A stretch of DNA of 64,000 bases from Micrococcus cohnii (GCF_014205175.1 NZ_JACHNA010000001.1:1364001-1428000); one strand, 5' to 3'; shown: positions 8,915 to 18,728, counted from the first letter of the stretch. Program-made: numbers and translations. Notes: a model not told the origin generated them from the sequence alone.

Positions 8915-8943
8915 ATAGTAGCGCACGAGAAGGGTGAAACCAA
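8915..8943 (-). promoter_or_regulatory. promoter of the infA-rpmJ-rpsM-rpsK-rpoA-rplQ operon
   Basis: TTGGTT (8938-8943), a 17-base spacer and TACTAT (8915-8920) face infA. The predicted leader is about 110 bases. Both hexamers fit a housekeeping sigma factor. The surrounding stretch is the least GC-rich part of the 233-base map-infA gap. Confidence 0.65.
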
Positions 8944-9029
8944 GAGGACCCGACGGACGAAGTGCTCTGCACACGGCGACCTCGTCATCCGGCCCCCGCT
9001 GCGGCCGGTGGCCGCCGTGGCCAGGCCGG

Positions 9030-9872
9030 TCAGTTCCCCGGCGGCACCGGCTCGACGCCGTGACGGGCGAGCTCGGCCGCTCCCCCGTCCGGGGCCGAGA
9101 GGACCCAGAGGCCCCCGTCGTGGCGGCACACCGTGTGCTCCCACTGGCTCGCCCGCGCGCCGTCCACCGTCACGACAGTCCAGTCGTCCTCGAGCGTGGC
9201 GGTCTGGATGCCGCCGCGCACCAGCATGGGCTCGATCGCCAGGGCCATGCCCGGCTGGACCTTGGGGCCGCGGTGCCCGGTGCGGTAATTGAACACGTCG
9301 GGCGGCATGTGCATCTTGGAGCCGATGCCGTGGCCGACGTACTCCTCGAGGATGCCCAGCTCGGCACCGGGCTGGGCGGTGACGAAGTCGTCGATCGCGT
9401 CGCCGATCTCACCGACGTGGCGGGCCGTTGCGAAGGCGGCGATGCCGACCCACATCGCCTCGCGCGTGATCGCCGAGAGCCGCTCGTCCTCGGGGTCGGC
9501 GGTGCCCGCCTCGGACGAGCCCAGCAGGATCGTGCGGGCCGAGTCCGAATGCCAGCCGTCGACGATCGCGCCGCCGTCGACCTTGAGCACGTCGCCGCTG
9601 CGCAGCACCCGATCGGACGGGATGCCGTGCACGACCTCCTCGTTCACCGAGGTGCAGATGGCGGCGGGGAACCCGTGATAGCCCAGGAAGTTCGACGTCG
9701 CGCCGCGCCGTTCGAGCACGGCGCGGAACACGTCGTCGAGCTCCCGGGTGCTGATCCCGGGCGCGGCCGCGTCCACGACGGTGTCCAGCGCCTCGGCGAG
9801 CACCCGACCCGCTGCCTGCATCGACTGCAGCTGGGAGACGGACTTGAGTTCGAGGCTCCGACGGGAGAACAC
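9030..9872 (-). CDS. map: methionine aminopeptidase, type I
   Basis: It removes the initiator methionine from nascent proteins. The 280-residue M24 metalloprotease has metal ligands in VDGGAIVDGWHSDSARTI (two Asp), in the GHGIGSKMH region (His) and in the LAIEPML and WEHTV segments (two Glu). The GTG start at 9872 lies 8 bases after the adk stop, so the genes are co-transcribed as secY-adk-map, a conserved order. No N-terminal zinc-finger extension is present. Confidence 0.96.
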   Translation of the reverse strand: MFSRRSLELKSVSQLQSMQAAGRVLAEALDTVVDAAAPGISTRELDDVFRAVLERRGATSNFLGYHGFPAAICTSVNEEVVHGIPSDRVLRSGDVLKVDGGAIVDGWHSDSARTILLGSSEAGTADPEDERLSAITREAMWVGIAAFATARHVGEIGDAIDDFVTAQPGAELGILEEYVGHGIGSKMHMPPDVFNYRTGHRGPKVQPGMALAIEPMLVRGGIQTATLEDDWTVVTVDGARASQWEHTVCRHDGGLWVLSAPDGGAAELARHGVEPVPPGN

Positions 9873-9880
9873 GAGGCGAC

Positions 9881-10498
9881 TCAGTCCTGACGCGCGCGGT
9901 CGACCGCCGGGAACGAGCCGGTCGCGGCGCGCACGCTGTAGATCGCCTGCAGCAGCCGCTCGGTCACGTCGTCGATCTGACCGGTGCCGTCGACACGCGA
10001 GACGATGCCGCGGTCCGTGTACTGCTCAATCACGCTCGCGGTCTCGCGGTGGTACAGGTCCAGACGGTGTCGGATGACCTCGGCCGTGTCGTCCGCGCGG
10101 CCTTCGATCTCGGCACGCTTGAGCAGGCGTTCCACGAGCTCCTCGTCCTCGACCGTCAGCTCCACGACGGCGTCCAGGCGCAGCCCGGCCTCGTCGAGCA
10201 TGGCGTCCAGCGCCTCGACCTGGCCCACGGTGCGCGGGTAGCCGTCGAGAAGGAAGCCCTGCGCCGCGTCCGACTGCCCGATGCGGTCGGCCACCATCCG
10301 GTTGGTCACCTCGTCGGGGACGAAGTCGCCGGCGTCGATGTAGCGCTTGGCCTCCTGGCCCAGGGGCGTCATCTCCTTGACGTTGTACCGGAAGATGTCA
10401 CCGGTGGAAATGGCGACGATGCCCAGCTTGTCGGCGATGCGGCCGGCCTGGGTCCCCTTGCCGGACCCCGGGGGGCCCATGATCAGCATGCGAGTCAC
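9881..10498 (-). CDS. adk: adenylate kinase
   Basis: It interconverts ATP + AMP and 2 ADP. The 205-residue protein has a P-loop GPPGSGKGTQ at about residues 8-17, the AMP-binding FLLDGYPRT motif, and a short lid (KRAEIEGRADD) without zinc cysteines. I chose the GTG at 10498 because AGGAG lies 7 bases upstream. The open frame extends to 10627, but that part overlaps the end of secY. It sits between secY and map, 55 bases after secY. Confidence 0.96.
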   Translation of the reverse strand: MTRMLIMGPPGSGKGTQAGRIADKLGIVAISTGDIFRYNVKEMTPLGQEAKRYIDAGDFVPDEVTNRMVADRIGQSDAAQGFLLDGYPRTVGQVEALDAMLDEAGLRLDAVVELTVEDEELVERLLKRAEIEGRADDTAEVIRHRLDLYHRETASVIEQYTDRGIVSRVDGTGQIDDVTERLLQAIYSVRAATGSFPAVDRARQD

Positions 10499-10553
10499 TC
10501 GCGAACTCCTCACTTTGTGTAGCGGTCTGTCTGGTCGGCCGGGCCGCCGCGTC

Positions 10554-11861
10554 TCAGCGCAGCAGACCCTCGTAGTGCCGCTGCTCCATCTGGGCGTTGA
10601 GCTGCTTGATGGTCTGCAGCCCGACACCCACCATGATCAGGATCGACGTGCCGCCGAACGGGAAGTTCTGACTGACGTCGATCAGCACGAAGGCGATCAA
10701 CGGGATCATCGCGATCACGCCCAGGTACAGGGCGCCCGGGAACGTGATGCGGCTGATCACGTACTCAAGGTACCGCTCCGTCGGCCGACCCGCACGGACT
10801 CCCGGGATGAAGCCGCCATAGCGCTTCATGTTGTCCGAGACCTCCTTCGGGTTGAAGGTGATCGACACGTAGAAGTAGGTGAAGCCGATGATGAAAAGGA
10901 AGTACAGGGCCATGTAGACGGGATGGTCGCCCGAGCCGAAGTACTGGGACAGCCACGTCACCCACCCCGGCGGCACGGAGCCGTCCTGCGGGGTGTTGAA
11001 CTGGATGAGGATGCCCGGGAGCATCAGGATCGACGAGGCGAAGATCACGGGAATCACGCTGGCCATGTTCACCTTGATCGGAATGTAGGTGGAGCTGCCG
11101 CCGACGGTGCGCGAGCCGATCTGCCGCTTCGCGTACTGCACGGGCACCCGACGCTGCGACTCCTCCACGAACACGATCGCCAGCATGGTCAGCAGCCCGA
11201 TCGCGAGCACGATGATGAAGGTGCGCGGCCCCTGCGTCTGCCAGACCTGCCCGATGCCGGCGGGGAAGCCCGCCGCGATCGACGTGAAGATCATCAGCGA
11301 CATGCCGTTGCCGACGCCGCGCTCGGTGATCTGCTCGCCCATCCACATCACCACGACCGTTCCGGTGGTGAGCACCAGCACGATCAGCAGCACCGTGAGG
11401 ATCGAGTCGTCCCGCACCAGCGGCAGCGAGCAGTTCAGCAGCGCGCCGGTGCGCGCCAGGGAGGCCATGGTCGTGGCCTGCAGCAGCGCGAGCCCGAGAG
11501 TGAGGTAGCGCGTGTACTGGGTGAGCTTCGCCTGGCCCTGTGGCCCCTCCTGCTGGAGCTGTTCGAACCGCGGGATGACGACCCGCAGCAGCTGCACGAT
11601 GATCGACGCGGTGATATACGGCATGATCCCGAGCGCGAAGATGGACACCTGCAGCAGCGCGCCGCCGGAGAACATGTTGACGAACGAGTACAGGCCGCCG
11701 GAGGCCGAGCCCTGGGCCAGGCACATCTGCACGGCCCCGTAGTCGACGCCCGGTGACGGGATGAACACACCGAGGCGGTACACCGCGATGATGCCCAGGG
11801 TGAACCAGATCTTTCGCTGCAGATCCGGCGTCCGGAAGATCCGGGCCATGGCCTTGAACAC
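10554..11861 (-). CDS. secY: preprotein translocase subunit SecY
   Basis: SecY is the channel of the SecYEG translocon in the cytoplasmic membrane. The 435-residue protein shows the expected ten hydrophobic segments and begins FKAMARIFRTPDLQRKIWFTLG. The plug region (PSPGVDYG), the GIMPYITASII segment and the conserved C-terminal cytoplasmic loops (PGVRAGRPTERYL) are present. Its partner secE is encoded in this window too (45528-45788). A U-tract terminator stands between rplO and secY, so secY-adk-map is probably driven largely from a separate promoter. A TAGAAT hexamer at 11983-11988 is the best -10 candidate, but it has no good -35. Confidence 0.97.
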   Translation of the reverse strand: MFKAMARIFRTPDLQRKIWFTLGIIAVYRLGVFIPSPGVDYGAVQMCLAQGSASGGLYSFVNMFSGGALLQVSIFALGIMPYITASIIVQLLRVVIPRFEQLQQEGPQGQAKLTQYTRYLTLGLALLQATTMASLARTGALLNCSLPLVRDDSILTVLLIVLVLTTGTVVVMWMGEQITERGVGNGMSLMIFTSIAAGFPAGIGQVWQTQGPRTFIIVLAIGLLTMLAIVFVEESQRRVPVQYAKRQIGSRTVGGSSTYIPIKVNMASVIPVIFASSILMLPGILIQFNTPQDGSVPPGWVTWLSQYFGSGDHPVYMALYFLFIIGFTYFYVSITFNPKEVSDNMKRYGGFIPGVRAGRPTERYLEYVISRITFPGALYLGVIAMIPLIAFVLIDVSQNFPFGGTSILIMVGVGLQTIKQLNAQMEQRHYEGLLR

Positions 11862-12001
11862 ACGTCCTCCTGCGTACGGTTCACGGGGTCCGTCCGTTCG
11901 CCGCCGGGGACGGCGCTGCTCGGCGCGTCGACCCGTCCGCCACGGACATGACGAGGCCCGCGCGGGGGCGGGCCGTCAGGCGATTCTACATGCATGGAAA
12001 A

Positions 12002-12042
12002 GGCCCCCGTCCGGCAGGAGCGGGTCCTGCCGGACGGGGGCC
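12002..12042 (-). terminator. intrinsic terminator after rplO (end of spc operon)
   Basis: A perfect 18-bp stem (GGCCCCCGTCCGGCAGGA with its complement), a 5-base loop, and TTTT on the 3' side when read on the minus strand. This is the most textbook-like intrinsic terminator in the window. It lies 16 bases past the rplO stop. Confidence 0.88.
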
Positions 12043-12057
12043 GTCACGCGGTGGGCG

Positions 12058-12510
12058 TCAGAGGGTCTGGGTGGACCCGCCTGCCGCGGCGATCTTCTCC
12101 ACGGCCGAGCCGGAGAAGGCGTGCGCCTTCACCTGCACGGCGGCGGTGATCTCACCGGTGCCCAGCACCTTGACGGGCTGGTTCTTGCGCACGAGGCCCT
12201 TGGCCACGAGCGCGTCGACGGTGATCTCGCCACCGTCCGGGAAATGCGCCGAGAGCTTGTCCAGATTCACGACCTGGTACTCGACGCGGAACGGGTTCTT
12301 GAAGCCGCGCAGCTTCGGCAGACGCATCTGCAGCGGCAGCTGGCCGCCCTCGAAGCCCGGCCGGACCTGGTAACGGGCCTTGGTGCCCTTGGTTCCGCGA
12401 CCGGCGGTCTTGCCCTTCGAAGCCTCACCGCGGCCCACACGGGTCCGCGAGGTCTTGGCTCCGGGGGCCGGCCGCAGGTCGTGGATCTTGATGGCGTCGT
12501 TGTCAGCCAT
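12058..12510 (-). CDS. rplO: 50S ribosomal protein L15
   Basis: L15 is a large-subunit protein that organises 23S rRNA domains II-V. The 150 residues include [33 protein letters not shown] near the N-terminus (long flexible RNA-binding tail) and [18 protein letters not shown]. It overlaps the end of rpmD by 8 bases, a sign of translational coupling. It is the last gene before the spc terminator. Confidence 0.97.
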   Translation of the reverse strand: MADNDAIKIHDLRPAPGAKTSRTRVGRGEASKGKTAGRGTKGTKARYQVRPGFEGGQLPLQMRLPKLRGFKNPFRVEYQVVNLDKLSAHFPDGGEITVDALVAKGLVRKNQPVKVLGTGEITAAVQVKAHAFSGSAVEKIAAAGGSTQTL

Positions 12511-12727
12511 GAGTGACCTCCTCCACGGACACGAGGTGCGGCACCGTGTTGAGCATGCCGACCGTCGTCACGTCGGCCTTGCGGGTGACCTGGTGGCCGA
12601 TCCGCTTCAGGCCGAGCGAACGAAGGGTGTCGCGCTGGTTCTGCTTGGTGCCGGTGACGCTGCGAGTCTGCGTGATCAGCAGAGTGGCGTCAGAGGCCTG
12701 GATGTTCTTACGAGTGGGCTCAAACAT
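12503..12727 (-). CDS. rpmD: 50S ribosomal protein L30
   Basis: L30 is a small large-subunit protein absent from many bacteria but kept in most actinobacteria. Its 74 residues contain [25 protein letters not shown] and [20 protein letters not shown], the full domain. There are 3 bases to rpsE upstream and an 8-base overlap with rplO downstream. Confidence 0.96.
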   Translation of the reverse strand: MFEPTRKNIQASDATLLITQTRSVTGTKQNQRDTLRSLGLKRIGHQVTRKADVTTVGMLNTVPHLVSVEEVTHG

Positions 12728-12730
12728 GGC

Positions 12731-13477
12731 TCACGCTCCTGCCTTCTGGGTGCTCTTGGCTTCCCGGTCGGCCTCGATCGTGCGCAGCATGGCGTGCGGG
12801 GCGATCTCGTCGAGATCCTTGCCGCGGCGTGCTGCGACGGACTGGGGCTCCTCGAGCTGCTTCAGGGCGTCCACGGTGCCGCGCACGATGTTGATCGCGT
12901 TGGCGGAGCCCATGGACTTGGACAGCACGTCGTGAATGCCCGCGCACTCCAGCACTGCACGCACCGGGCCGCCGGCGATCACACCGGTACCCGGCGAGGC
13001 CGGACGCAGCAGGACGACGCCCGCGGCGTCCTCACCCTTGACCAGGTGAGGGATGGTGGAGCCGACGCGCGGCACGCGGAAGAAGGACTTCTTGGCCTCC
13101 TCCACGGCCTTCGAGATCGCGGCGGGCACCTCCTTCGCCTTGCCGTAGCCGACGCCGACCATGCCATCGCCGTCACCGACGACGACCAGGGCGGTGAAGG
13201 CGAAGCGACGGCCGCCCTTGACGACCTTCGACACGCGGTTGATGCCGATGACGCGCTCGAGGAACGCGTCCTTGTCATCGTCACGGCCGCCACGGCCACC
13301 ACGGCCACCACGGTCATCACGACGGCCGCCACGGCCGCCGTCGCGACCGCCACGAGCCGAGTCACGGCCGCCGGAACGCTCGGTGGACTGGCTGGCCGAG
13401 CCGGCGGCGGTCTCGGCGACAGCGGTCTCGGTCTTCTCGGTCACCTGGGTGTCCTTCTCGTTGTTGTTCTCGCTCAC
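12731..13477 (-). CDS. rpsE: 30S ribosomal protein S5 with RG-rich N-terminal extension
   Basis: S5 guards mRNA entry and decoding fidelity. The core (about residues 78-248) has the double-stranded RNA-binding-like domain ([21 protein letters not shown]) and the [15 protein letters not shown] motif. In front of it are about 75 extra residues: an acidic start, then a run of Arg/Gly/Asp repeats at roughly 35-70. Such tails occur on other actinobacterial S5 proteins and suggest extra RNA contacts. It overlaps rplR by 4 bases. Confidence 0.97.
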   Translation of the reverse strand: MSENNNEKDTQVTEKTETAVAETAAGSASQSTERSGGRDSARGGRDGGRGGRRDDRGGRGGRGGRDDDKDAFLERVIGINRVSKVVKGGRRFAFTALVVVGDGDGMVGVGYGKAKEVPAAISKAVEEAKKSFFRVPRVGSTIPHLVKGEDAAGVVLLRPASPGTGVIAGGPVRAVLECAGIHDVLSKSMGSANAINIVRGTVDALKQLEEPQSVAARRGKDLDEIAPHAMLRTIEADREAKSTQKAGA

Positions 13478-13851
13478 AGCTGCAGCCCACCCTCTCGGGC
13501 GCCGTCGGCGACGGCGGCCACTCGACCGTGGTACTTGTTGCCGCCGCGGTCGAACACGGCGGCGTCGACGCCCGCGGCCTTGGCGCGCTCAGCGAGCAGC
13601 TCGCCCACGCGCTTGGCCTTCGCGGTCTTGTCGCCGTCCAGCCCGCGCAGCTCCGCCTCCATGGTGGAGGCAGAGGCGAGGGTGCGGCCCTGCGTGTCGT
13701 CGACCAGCTGCACGAACATGTGGCGTGCGGAGCGGTTGACGACCAGGCGCGGACGCACGGCGGAGCCGGTGATCCGCTTGCGGACACGGAGGTGGCGGCG
13801 GGTACGGGCAACGGCCTTGCCCTTGCCCTTCACCTTCAGAGTAGACATCAC
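13474..13851 (-). CDS. rplR: 50S ribosomal protein L18
   Basis: L18 anchors 5S rRNA in the central protuberance. Its 125 residues include [21 protein letters not shown] and the C-terminal [27 protein letters not shown], a near-universal ending. It overlaps rplF and rpsE by 4 bases each, so it is tightly coupled within the spc operon. Confidence 0.97.
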   Translation of the reverse strand: MMSTLKVKGKGKAVARTRRHLRVRKRITGSAVRPRLVVNRSARHMFVQLVDDTQGRTLASASTMEAELRGLDGDKTAKAKRVGELLAERAKAAGVDAAVFDRGGNKYHGRVAAVADGAREGGLQL

Positions 13852-14381
13852 TTACCTGCCTTTCCGGCCTTGCGGCGGATCTGCTCGCCCGCGTAGCGGA
13901 CGCCCTTGCCCTTGTACGGGTCGGGGCGACGCAGCTTGCGGATGTTGGCGGCGACCTCGCCGACCTTCTGCTTGTCGATGCCGGAGACGGTGACCTTGTT
14001 GCCCTCGACGCCGAAGGAGATGCCCTCCGGGCACTTCACCGGCACGGGATGCGAGTAGCCCAGGGCGAACTCCAGGTCCTGCCCCTTGGCGAGCACGCGG
14101 TAGCCGGTGCCGACGACCTCGAGCTGCTTGGAGAAGCCCTCGGTCACGCCCAGGATCATGTTGTTGATCAGGGTGCGGGACAGCCCGTGGAGGGAACGGG
14201 ACTCGCGCTCGTCGTCGGGACGGGCCACGGTGACCTGTCCGTCCTCGAGGGCGACCGTGATCGGTGCGGCGATGGTGCGCTCCAGCTGGCCCTTGGGGCC
14301 CTTCACGGTGACGTGGGCGCCGTCGATGGTCACATCGACGCCGCTGGGAATGGTGATCGGCAGACGTCCGATTCGCGACAT
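13848..14381 (-). CDS. rplF: 50S ribosomal protein L6
   Basis: L6 lies by the GTPase-associated centre. The 177-residue protein starts [19 protein letters not shown] and ends with the signature [25 protein letters not shown]. Two tandem L6 folds are visible, with the repeat boundary near residue 80. It follows rpsH by 30 bases. Confidence 0.97.
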   Translation of the reverse strand: MSRIGRLPITIPSGVDVTIDGAHVTVKGPKGQLERTIAAPITVALEDGQVTVARPDDERESRSLHGLSRTLINNMILGVTEGFSKQLEVVGTGYRVLAKGQDLEFALGYSHPVPVKCPEGISFGVEGNKVTVSGIDKQKVGEVAANIRKLRRPDPYKGKGVRYAGEQIRRKAGKAGK

Positions 14382-14411
14382 TTCAGTACAGCCTTTCTTC
14401 CGTCTCGCCCG

Positions 14412-14810
14412 TCACCAGACGTAGGCGAGGACTTCCCCGCCCACGCCCTTCTTGGCGGCCTGCCGGTCCGTGAGGAGGCCGGAGGAGGTGGACAGGATGG
14501 CGATGCCCAGACCGCCCAGGACGTGGGGCAGGTTGGTGGACTTCGCGTACACGCGGAGGCCGGGCTTGGAGATGCGGCGCAGGCCGGCGATCGCACGCTC
14601 GCGCTGCGGGCCGAACTTCAGGTCGATGGTGAGGGTCTTGCCCACCTCGGCCTGCTCTTCGCGCCAGTCGGAGATGTAGCCTTCGGCCTTCAGGATGTCG
14701 GCCACGCGGGTCTTCAGCTTGGAAGACGGCATGGACACGGTGTCGTGGGAGGCCGAGTTTGCGTTGCGCAGACGCGTCAGCATGTCTGCGACGGGATCGG
14801 TCATGGTCAT
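14412..14810 (-). CDS. rpsH: 30S ribosomal protein S8
   Basis: S8 is a primary 16S rRNA-binding protein of the platform. The 132 residues run from [17 protein letters not shown] to the C-terminal [31 protein letters not shown], the usual signature. In most bacteria rpsN lies between rplE and rpsH. Here there are only 74 bases, too few for a gene and without an S14 match. Confidence 0.97.
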   Translation of the reverse strand: MTMTDPVADMLTRLRNANSASHDTVSMPSSKLKTRVADILKAEGYISDWREEQAEVGKTLTIDLKFGPQRERAIAGLRRISKPGLRVYAKSTNLPHVLGGLGIAILSTSSGLLTDRQAAKKGVGGEVLAYVW

Positions 14811-14884
14811 GAGGGCTTCACGCCCTTTCCCGCCCTGGTTTCCAACTCCGGTTCACCGGAGACAGGACCTGTGGCGTAGAGGTC

Positions 14885-15460
14885 TTACTTTTCGGTCTTG
14901 AACGGGAAGCCCAGCGCCTTCAGCAGCGCCCGGCCCTCGTCGTCGTTCTTGGCGGTGGTCACCACGGTGATGTCCATGCCGCGCACGCGGTCGATCTTGT
15001 CCTGATCGATCTCGTGGAACACGGTCTGCTCGGACAGGCCGAAGGTGTAGTTGCCATTGCCGTCGAACTGACGGTCCGACAGCCCGCGGAAGTCGCGGAT
15101 GCGGGGCAGCGCCAGGGTCACGAGGCGGTCCAGGAACTCCCACATGCGGTCGCCGCGCAGGGTGGCGTGCGTGCCGATGGGCATCCCCTCGCGCAGCTTG
15201 AACTGCGCAATGGACTTGCGGGCCTTGGTGATCATCGGCTTCTGGCCCGTGATCTGCGTGAGATCGCGGACGGCGCCGTCGATGATCTTCGAGTCCTTTG
15301 CGGCCTCGCCGACACCCATGTTCACGACCACCTTGACCAGGCCGGGCACCTGCATGACGTTCGGGTACTCGAACTGCTCCTGCAGGGACGCACGGATCTG
15401 CTCGCGGTACTTCGTCTTCAGACGCGGGGTGACCTTCTCGGTCTGCTGAACCTCGGTCAT
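14885..15460 (-). CDS. rplE: 50S ribosomal protein L5
   Basis: L5 binds 5S rRNA and bridges to the small subunit. It has [43 protein letters not shown] and [22 protein letters not shown] chose the ATG at 15460 (191 residues), which overlaps the rplX stop by one base and has GAAGGAG 5 bases upstream. A GTG one codon earlier is possible. The genes are translationally coupled. Confidence 0.96.
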   Translation of the reverse strand: MTEVQQTEKVTPRLKTKYREQIRASLQEQFEYPNVMQVPGLVKVVVNMGVGEAAKDSKIIDGAVRDLTQITGQKPMITKARKSIAQFKLREGMPIGTHATLRGDRMWEFLDRLVTLALPRIRDFRGLSDRQFDGNGNYTFGLSEQTVFHEIDQDKIDRVRGMDITVVTTAKNDDEGRALLKALGFPFKTEK

Positions 15461-15801
15461 CACAGCTCCTTCCCCGAGGCCTTGGCGAAGCGCACCTTCA
15501 CGGTGCGGCTCTCGCCGTCCTTCTCGACGGTCTCGAAGCGGTAGCCCACGCGGGTCGGCTTCTTGGTCTCCGGATCCACAATCGCCACATTCGAGATGTG
15601 AATGGGCGCCTCGACGACCTGCAGGCCGCCCTCGGTGGAGCCGTTGTTGTTCTGACCGGCACGCAGGTGCTTGGTCACGCGGTTGACGCCCTCAACGAGG
15701 ACGCGCTCCTGTGCCGGAAACACGCGCAGGACCTTGCCCTGCAGGCCGCGGTCCTTGCCGGCGATGACCTGGACCAGGTCGTCCTTCTTGATCTTGGCCA
15801 T
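15460..15801 (-). CDS. rplX: 50S ribosomal protein L24
   Basis: L24 starts large-subunit assembly and lines the tunnel exit. The 113-residue protein carries the KOW motif near the start ([25 protein letters not shown]) and the VNRVTKHL segment. It lies 4 bases after rplN and shares its stop region with rplE. Confidence 0.97.
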   Translation of the reverse strand: MAKIKKDDLVQVIAGKDRGLQGKVLRVFPAQERVLVEGVNRVTKHLRAGQNNNGSTEGGLQVVEAPIHISNVAIVDPETKKPTRVGYRFETVEKDGESRTVKVRFAKASGKEL

Positions 15802-15805
15802 GGCG

Positions 15806-16174
15806 TCAGATCACCTCCGGTGCGAGCGACACGATCTTCATGAACCGCTTGTCACGCAGCTCGCGGCCCACGGGGCCGAAGATGCGGGTGCCGCGGGGCT
15901 CACCCTCGTTCTTGAGGATCACGGCCGCGTTCTCGTCGAAACGGATGTACGAGCCGTCCGGGCGGCGGATCTGCTTGCGAGTCCGCACGACCACGGCCTT
16001 GACGACGTCACCCTTCTTGACGTTGCCGCCGGGGATGGCGTCCTTGACGGTGGCGACAATGGTGTCGCCGATGCTTGCGTAGCGGCGTCCTGAGCCACCG
16101 AGAACACGGATGGTCAGGATCTCCTTCGCACCGGTGTTGTCGGCGACCTTGAGCCGCGACTCCTGCTGAATCAC
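15806..16174 (-). CDS. rplN: 50S ribosomal protein L14
   Basis: L14 makes intersubunit bridges and binds RsfS. Its 122 residues match the family throughout ([54 protein letters not shown]). It is the first gene of the spc operon. The 352 bases upstream hold the S10-operon terminator (16453-16499) and presumably the spc promoter. I could not pick a convincing -35/-10 pair there. Confidence 0.97.
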   Translation of the reverse strand: MIQQESRLKVADNTGAKEILTIRVLGGSGRRYASIGDTIVATVKDAIPGGNVKKGDVVKAVVVRTRKQIRRPDGSYIRFDENAAVILKNEGEPRGTRIFGPVGRELRDKRFMKIVSLAPEVI

Positions 16175-16452
16175 TTATCTCTCCTTGCGTCTCGCCGGTT
16201 CTCGCCCACGGTGGACGAGCCTTGCGGAACGGATTTCACGAGCGGTCCCGGCGTGCTTACCCCTGCCCTCTCGGCGGCGCACCGCTCCGGGCCGTCGAGG
16301 CGCGTGTTCAGACAGCGCGTCGAGGGCGGCGGACGCGGCGACCGCAGGGCAAGGCCGAGGCGGATCCGAGACCAGTAGTGCGTCGCCGCTGCGCTCGCGG
16401 GATGGATGGTCCCGCCTACAACGGACGCACGATCACAAGAGCTTACCGCAAA

Positions 16453-16499
16453 GGCCCGCCCCGCGCCACCGTCCGAGGGGACGGCGGGCGGGGCGGGCC
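16453..16499 (-). terminator. hairpin terminator after rpsQ (end of S10 operon)
   Basis: A perfect 12-bp outer stem (GGCCCGCCCCGC/GCGGGGCGGGCC) encloses an inner CCGTCC/GGACGG stem with a GAGG loop. It lies 28 bases past the rpsQ stop and separates the S10 and spc operons. Confidence 0.8.
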
Positions 16500-16526
16500 C
16501 GTGCGAGGCGGCTCATGCCGCGCGCG

Positions 16527-16805
16527 TCACTTGGCGCGCTCGGTGATCTCCACGAGGCGGAAGTACTTGTCCGCCGACATGGGGCGGGTCTCCGCGAGGA
16601 GCACACGGTCGCCGACGCCGGCGGTGTTCTCCTCGTCGTGGGCCTTCACGCGCTTGGAGGTCTTCATGACCTTGCCGTACAGCGCGTGCTTCTTGCGGTC
16701 CTCGACCTCGACGACGATCGTCTTGTCCATCTTGTCGGACACGACGACGCCGCGAAGCGACTTGCGGTAGCCGCGCTCCTGGGCGGCTGCGGTCTGCTCG
16801 GTCAC
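16527..16805 (-). CDS. rpsQ: 30S ribosomal protein S17
   Basis: S17 is an OB-fold protein that binds 16S rRNA early in assembly. The 92 residues include [21 protein letters not shown] and a C-terminal [20 protein letters not shown]. It overlaps rpmC by 4 bases and is the last gene of the S10 operon. Confidence 0.97.
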   Translation of the reverse strand: MTEQTAAAQERGYRKSLRGVVVSDKMDKTIVVEVEDRKKHALYGKVMKTSKRVKAHDEENTAGVGDRVLLAETRPMSADKYFRLVEITERAK

Positions 16806-17065
16806 TTGGCAGCCTCCTCGTTCTTGTCACCCTCGCCTGCGACGTCCTCGCGGATGCCGAGCTCGCGCTCACGCAGGATGGTGTAGATGCGGGCGATGTC
16901 GCGCTTGACGGCCTTGAGACGGCTGGAGTTGTCCAGCTGGCCGGTCGCCGCCTGGAAGCGCAGGTTGAACAGCTCCTCCTTGGAAGACTTCAGAGCCTCC
17001 CGCAGACGGCTGTTGTCCATGGTGTCCAGGGACTCGACGTTCAGATCCTTGGTTCCGATGGCCAT
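16802..17065 (-). CDS. rpmC: 50S ribosomal protein L29
   Basis: L29 lies at the tunnel exit and helps dock SRP and trigger factor. The 87-residue protein has the [31 protein letters not shown] helix pair. About 20 residues precede the usual start, and an acidic tail (residues 72-87) follows. I chose the ATG at 17065, 4 bases after the rplP stop. The frame is open further upstream but only as antisense-like sequence over rplP. Confidence 0.95.
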   Translation of the reverse strand: MAIGTKDLNVESLDTMDNSRLREALKSSKEELFNLRFQAATGQLDNSSRLKAVKRDIARIYTILRERELGIREDVAGEGDKNEEAAK

Positions 17066-17069
17066 GGGA

Positions 17070-17486
17070 TCACTCACCACCCTCTCGACGGATGATTCGG
17101 GCCTTGAGCGGCAGCTTGTGGATGGCCAGACGCAGCGCCTCGCGGGCGACCTCGTCCGAGACACCCGAGAGCTCGAAGAGCACGCGGCCCGGCTTGACGT
17201 TGGCGACCCACCACTCGGGCGAGCCCTTGCCGGAGCCCATACGGGTCTCGGCGGGCTTCTTCGTAAGCGGGCGGTCCGGGTAGATGTTGATCCAGACCTT
17301 GCCGCCACGCTTGATGTAGCGGGTCATGGCGATACGCGCGGCCTCGATCTGACGGTTCGTCACATAGGCCGGCGTGAGCGCCTGGATGCCCCACTCGCCG
17401 AAAGTCACGGTGGTGCCGCCCTTGGCGGCGCCGGTGCGCTTCGGGCTGTGCTGCTTGCGGTGCTTGACTCGACGGGGAATCAGCAT
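17070..17486 (-). CDS. rplP: 50S ribosomal protein L16
   Basis: L16 helps position A-site tRNA. Its 138 residues begin [13 protein letters not shown] and carry [27 protein letters not shown] and [22 protein letters not shown]. Its ATG overlaps the rpsC stop by one base. Confidence 0.97.
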   Translation of the reverse strand: MLIPRRVKHRKQHSPKRTGAAKGGTTVTFGEWGIQALTPAYVTNRQIEAARIAMTRYIKRGGKVWINIYPDRPLTKKPAETRMGSGKGSPEWWVANVKPGRVLFELSGVSDEVAREALRLAIHKLPLKARIIRREGGE

Positions 17487-18307
17487 CAGGCGTTGCCTCC
17501 TTCAGCGGGAGCGGCGGCCGGAGCCTGCGCACCGGCGCCCTGCGAGGCGTTCTCCTGACGCGGAGCACGCTCGGCACGGTCATTGCGACGACGACGCTCG
17601 CCGCCACGGCGGTCGCCGCCGCGGCCACGGCCCGAGGGCTGCGCGGCCTCCTTGGCCGCGAGCTCCTTGGCGGTCAGGTCGCCCTTGTAGATCCAGACCT
17701 TCACACCGATGCGGCCGAAGGTCGTCTTGGCCTCGAACTTGCCGAAGTCGATGTTCGCGCGCAGGGTGTGCAGCGGCACGCGCCCCTCGCGGTAGAACTC
17801 CGAACGGCTCATTTCGGCGCCGCCGAGACGGCCGGCGCACTGGATGCGGATGCCCTTGGCACCGGCGCGCATGGCCGACTGGATGGCCTTCTTCATCGCG
17901 CGGCGGAACGCCACGCGCGAGGCGAGCTGCTCGGCCACGCCCTGCGCCACCAGCTGAGCGTCGGTCTCGGGGTTCTTGACCTCGAGGATGTTCAGCTGGA
18001 TCTGCTTGCCGGTGAGCTTCTCGAGCTCGCCGCGGATACGGTCAGCCTCTGCGCCGCGTCGACCGATGACGATGCCCGGGCGAGCGGTGTGGATGTCCAC
18101 ACGCACGCGGTCACGGGTGCGCTCGATCTCCACCTTGGAGATGCCGGCGCGCTCCATGCCGTTGGTCATCAGCTCGCGGATCTTGACGTCCTCCTTGAGG
18201 AAGTCCTTGTACCGCTGGCCCTCCTTGTGAGAGTCAGCGAACCAGTGCGAGACATGGTCGGTGGTGATGCCGAGGCGGAAACCGTTGGGGTTGATCTTCT
18301 GTCCCAT
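17486..18307 (-). CDS. rpsC: 30S ribosomal protein S3 with RG-rich C-terminal tail
   Basis: S3 forms the mRNA entry tunnel and carries helicase activity together with S4 and S5. The KH domain ([22 protein letters not shown]) and the C-terminal S3 domain ([26 protein letters not shown]) are intact. Residues from about 220 to 273 form a tail: first Arg/Gly-rich, then Ala/Gln/Pro-rich. This tail is longer than in E. coli but usual in actinobacteria. There are one-base stop/start overlaps with rplV and rplP. Confidence 0.97.
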   Translation of the reverse strand: MGQKINPNGFRLGITTDHVSHWFADSHKEGQRYKDFLKEDVKIRELMTNGMERAGISKVEIERTRDRVRVDIHTARPGIVIGRRGAEADRIRGELEKLTGKQIQLNILEVKNPETDAQLVAQGVAEQLASRVAFRRAMKKAIQSAMRAGAKGIRIQCAGRLGGAEMSRSEFYREGRVPLHTLRANIDFGKFEAKTTFGRIGVKVWIYKGDLTAKELAAKEAAQPSGRGRGGDRRGGERRRRNDRAERAPRQENASQGAGAQAPAAAPAEGGNA

Positions 18308-18675
18308 TACTTGGTCCCACCCTTCTCGTCCTTGGAGGCAACAACCACGGTGATGTGGCTGGTGCGCTTGTTGATGCGGAAAGCGCGGCCCTGGGCACGC
18401 GGCTGGAACCGCTTCATGGTCGGGCCTTCGGAGACGAAGGCCTCGCTGATGTACAGCGAGCTCTCGTCGAAGGCGAGGCCCTCACGGTCGGCCTTGACGC
18501 GGGCGTTGGCCACAGCGGAGGCGACCAGCTTGTACACCGGCTCCGAAGCGCCCTGCTGGGCGAACTTCAGGATGGCCAGAGCCTCGATGGTGTCCTTGCC
18601 ACGGACCAGGTCGACGACGCGCCGGGCCTTCATCGGCGTCACGCGCAGGTGGCGCGCAATTGCCTTGGCTTCCAT
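18307..18675 (-). CDS. rplV: 50S ribosomal protein L22
   Basis: L22 lines the nascent-chain tunnel; its loop is a site of macrolide resistance. The 122 residues include [21 protein letters not shown] and the tunnel hairpin with [24 protein letters not shown]. It follows rpsS by 53 bases. Confidence 0.97.
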   Translation of the reverse strand: MEAKAIARHLRVTPMKARRVVDLVRGKDTIEALAILKFAQQGASEPVYKLVASAVANARVKADREGLAFDESSLYISEAFVSEGPTMKRFQPRAQGRAFRINKRTSHITVVVASKDEKGGTK

Positions 18676-18728
18676 TGCTTCTCTCTTTCGATTCTCTCGA
18701 AGGTCAAGCGTGCAGATCCCTCAGGGGG

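Noticed and set aside
11983-11988. TAGAAT upstream of secY as a promoter
   Set aside because: The -10 is good, but the -35 position falls in the rplO terminator stem with no TTG-type sequence. It is mentioned in the secY entry but not listed separately.
16175-16452. TAAGCT and TTGTGA hexamers as a spc-operon promoter
   Set aside because: They cannot be paired at 16-18 base spacing, so no single promoter is reported.
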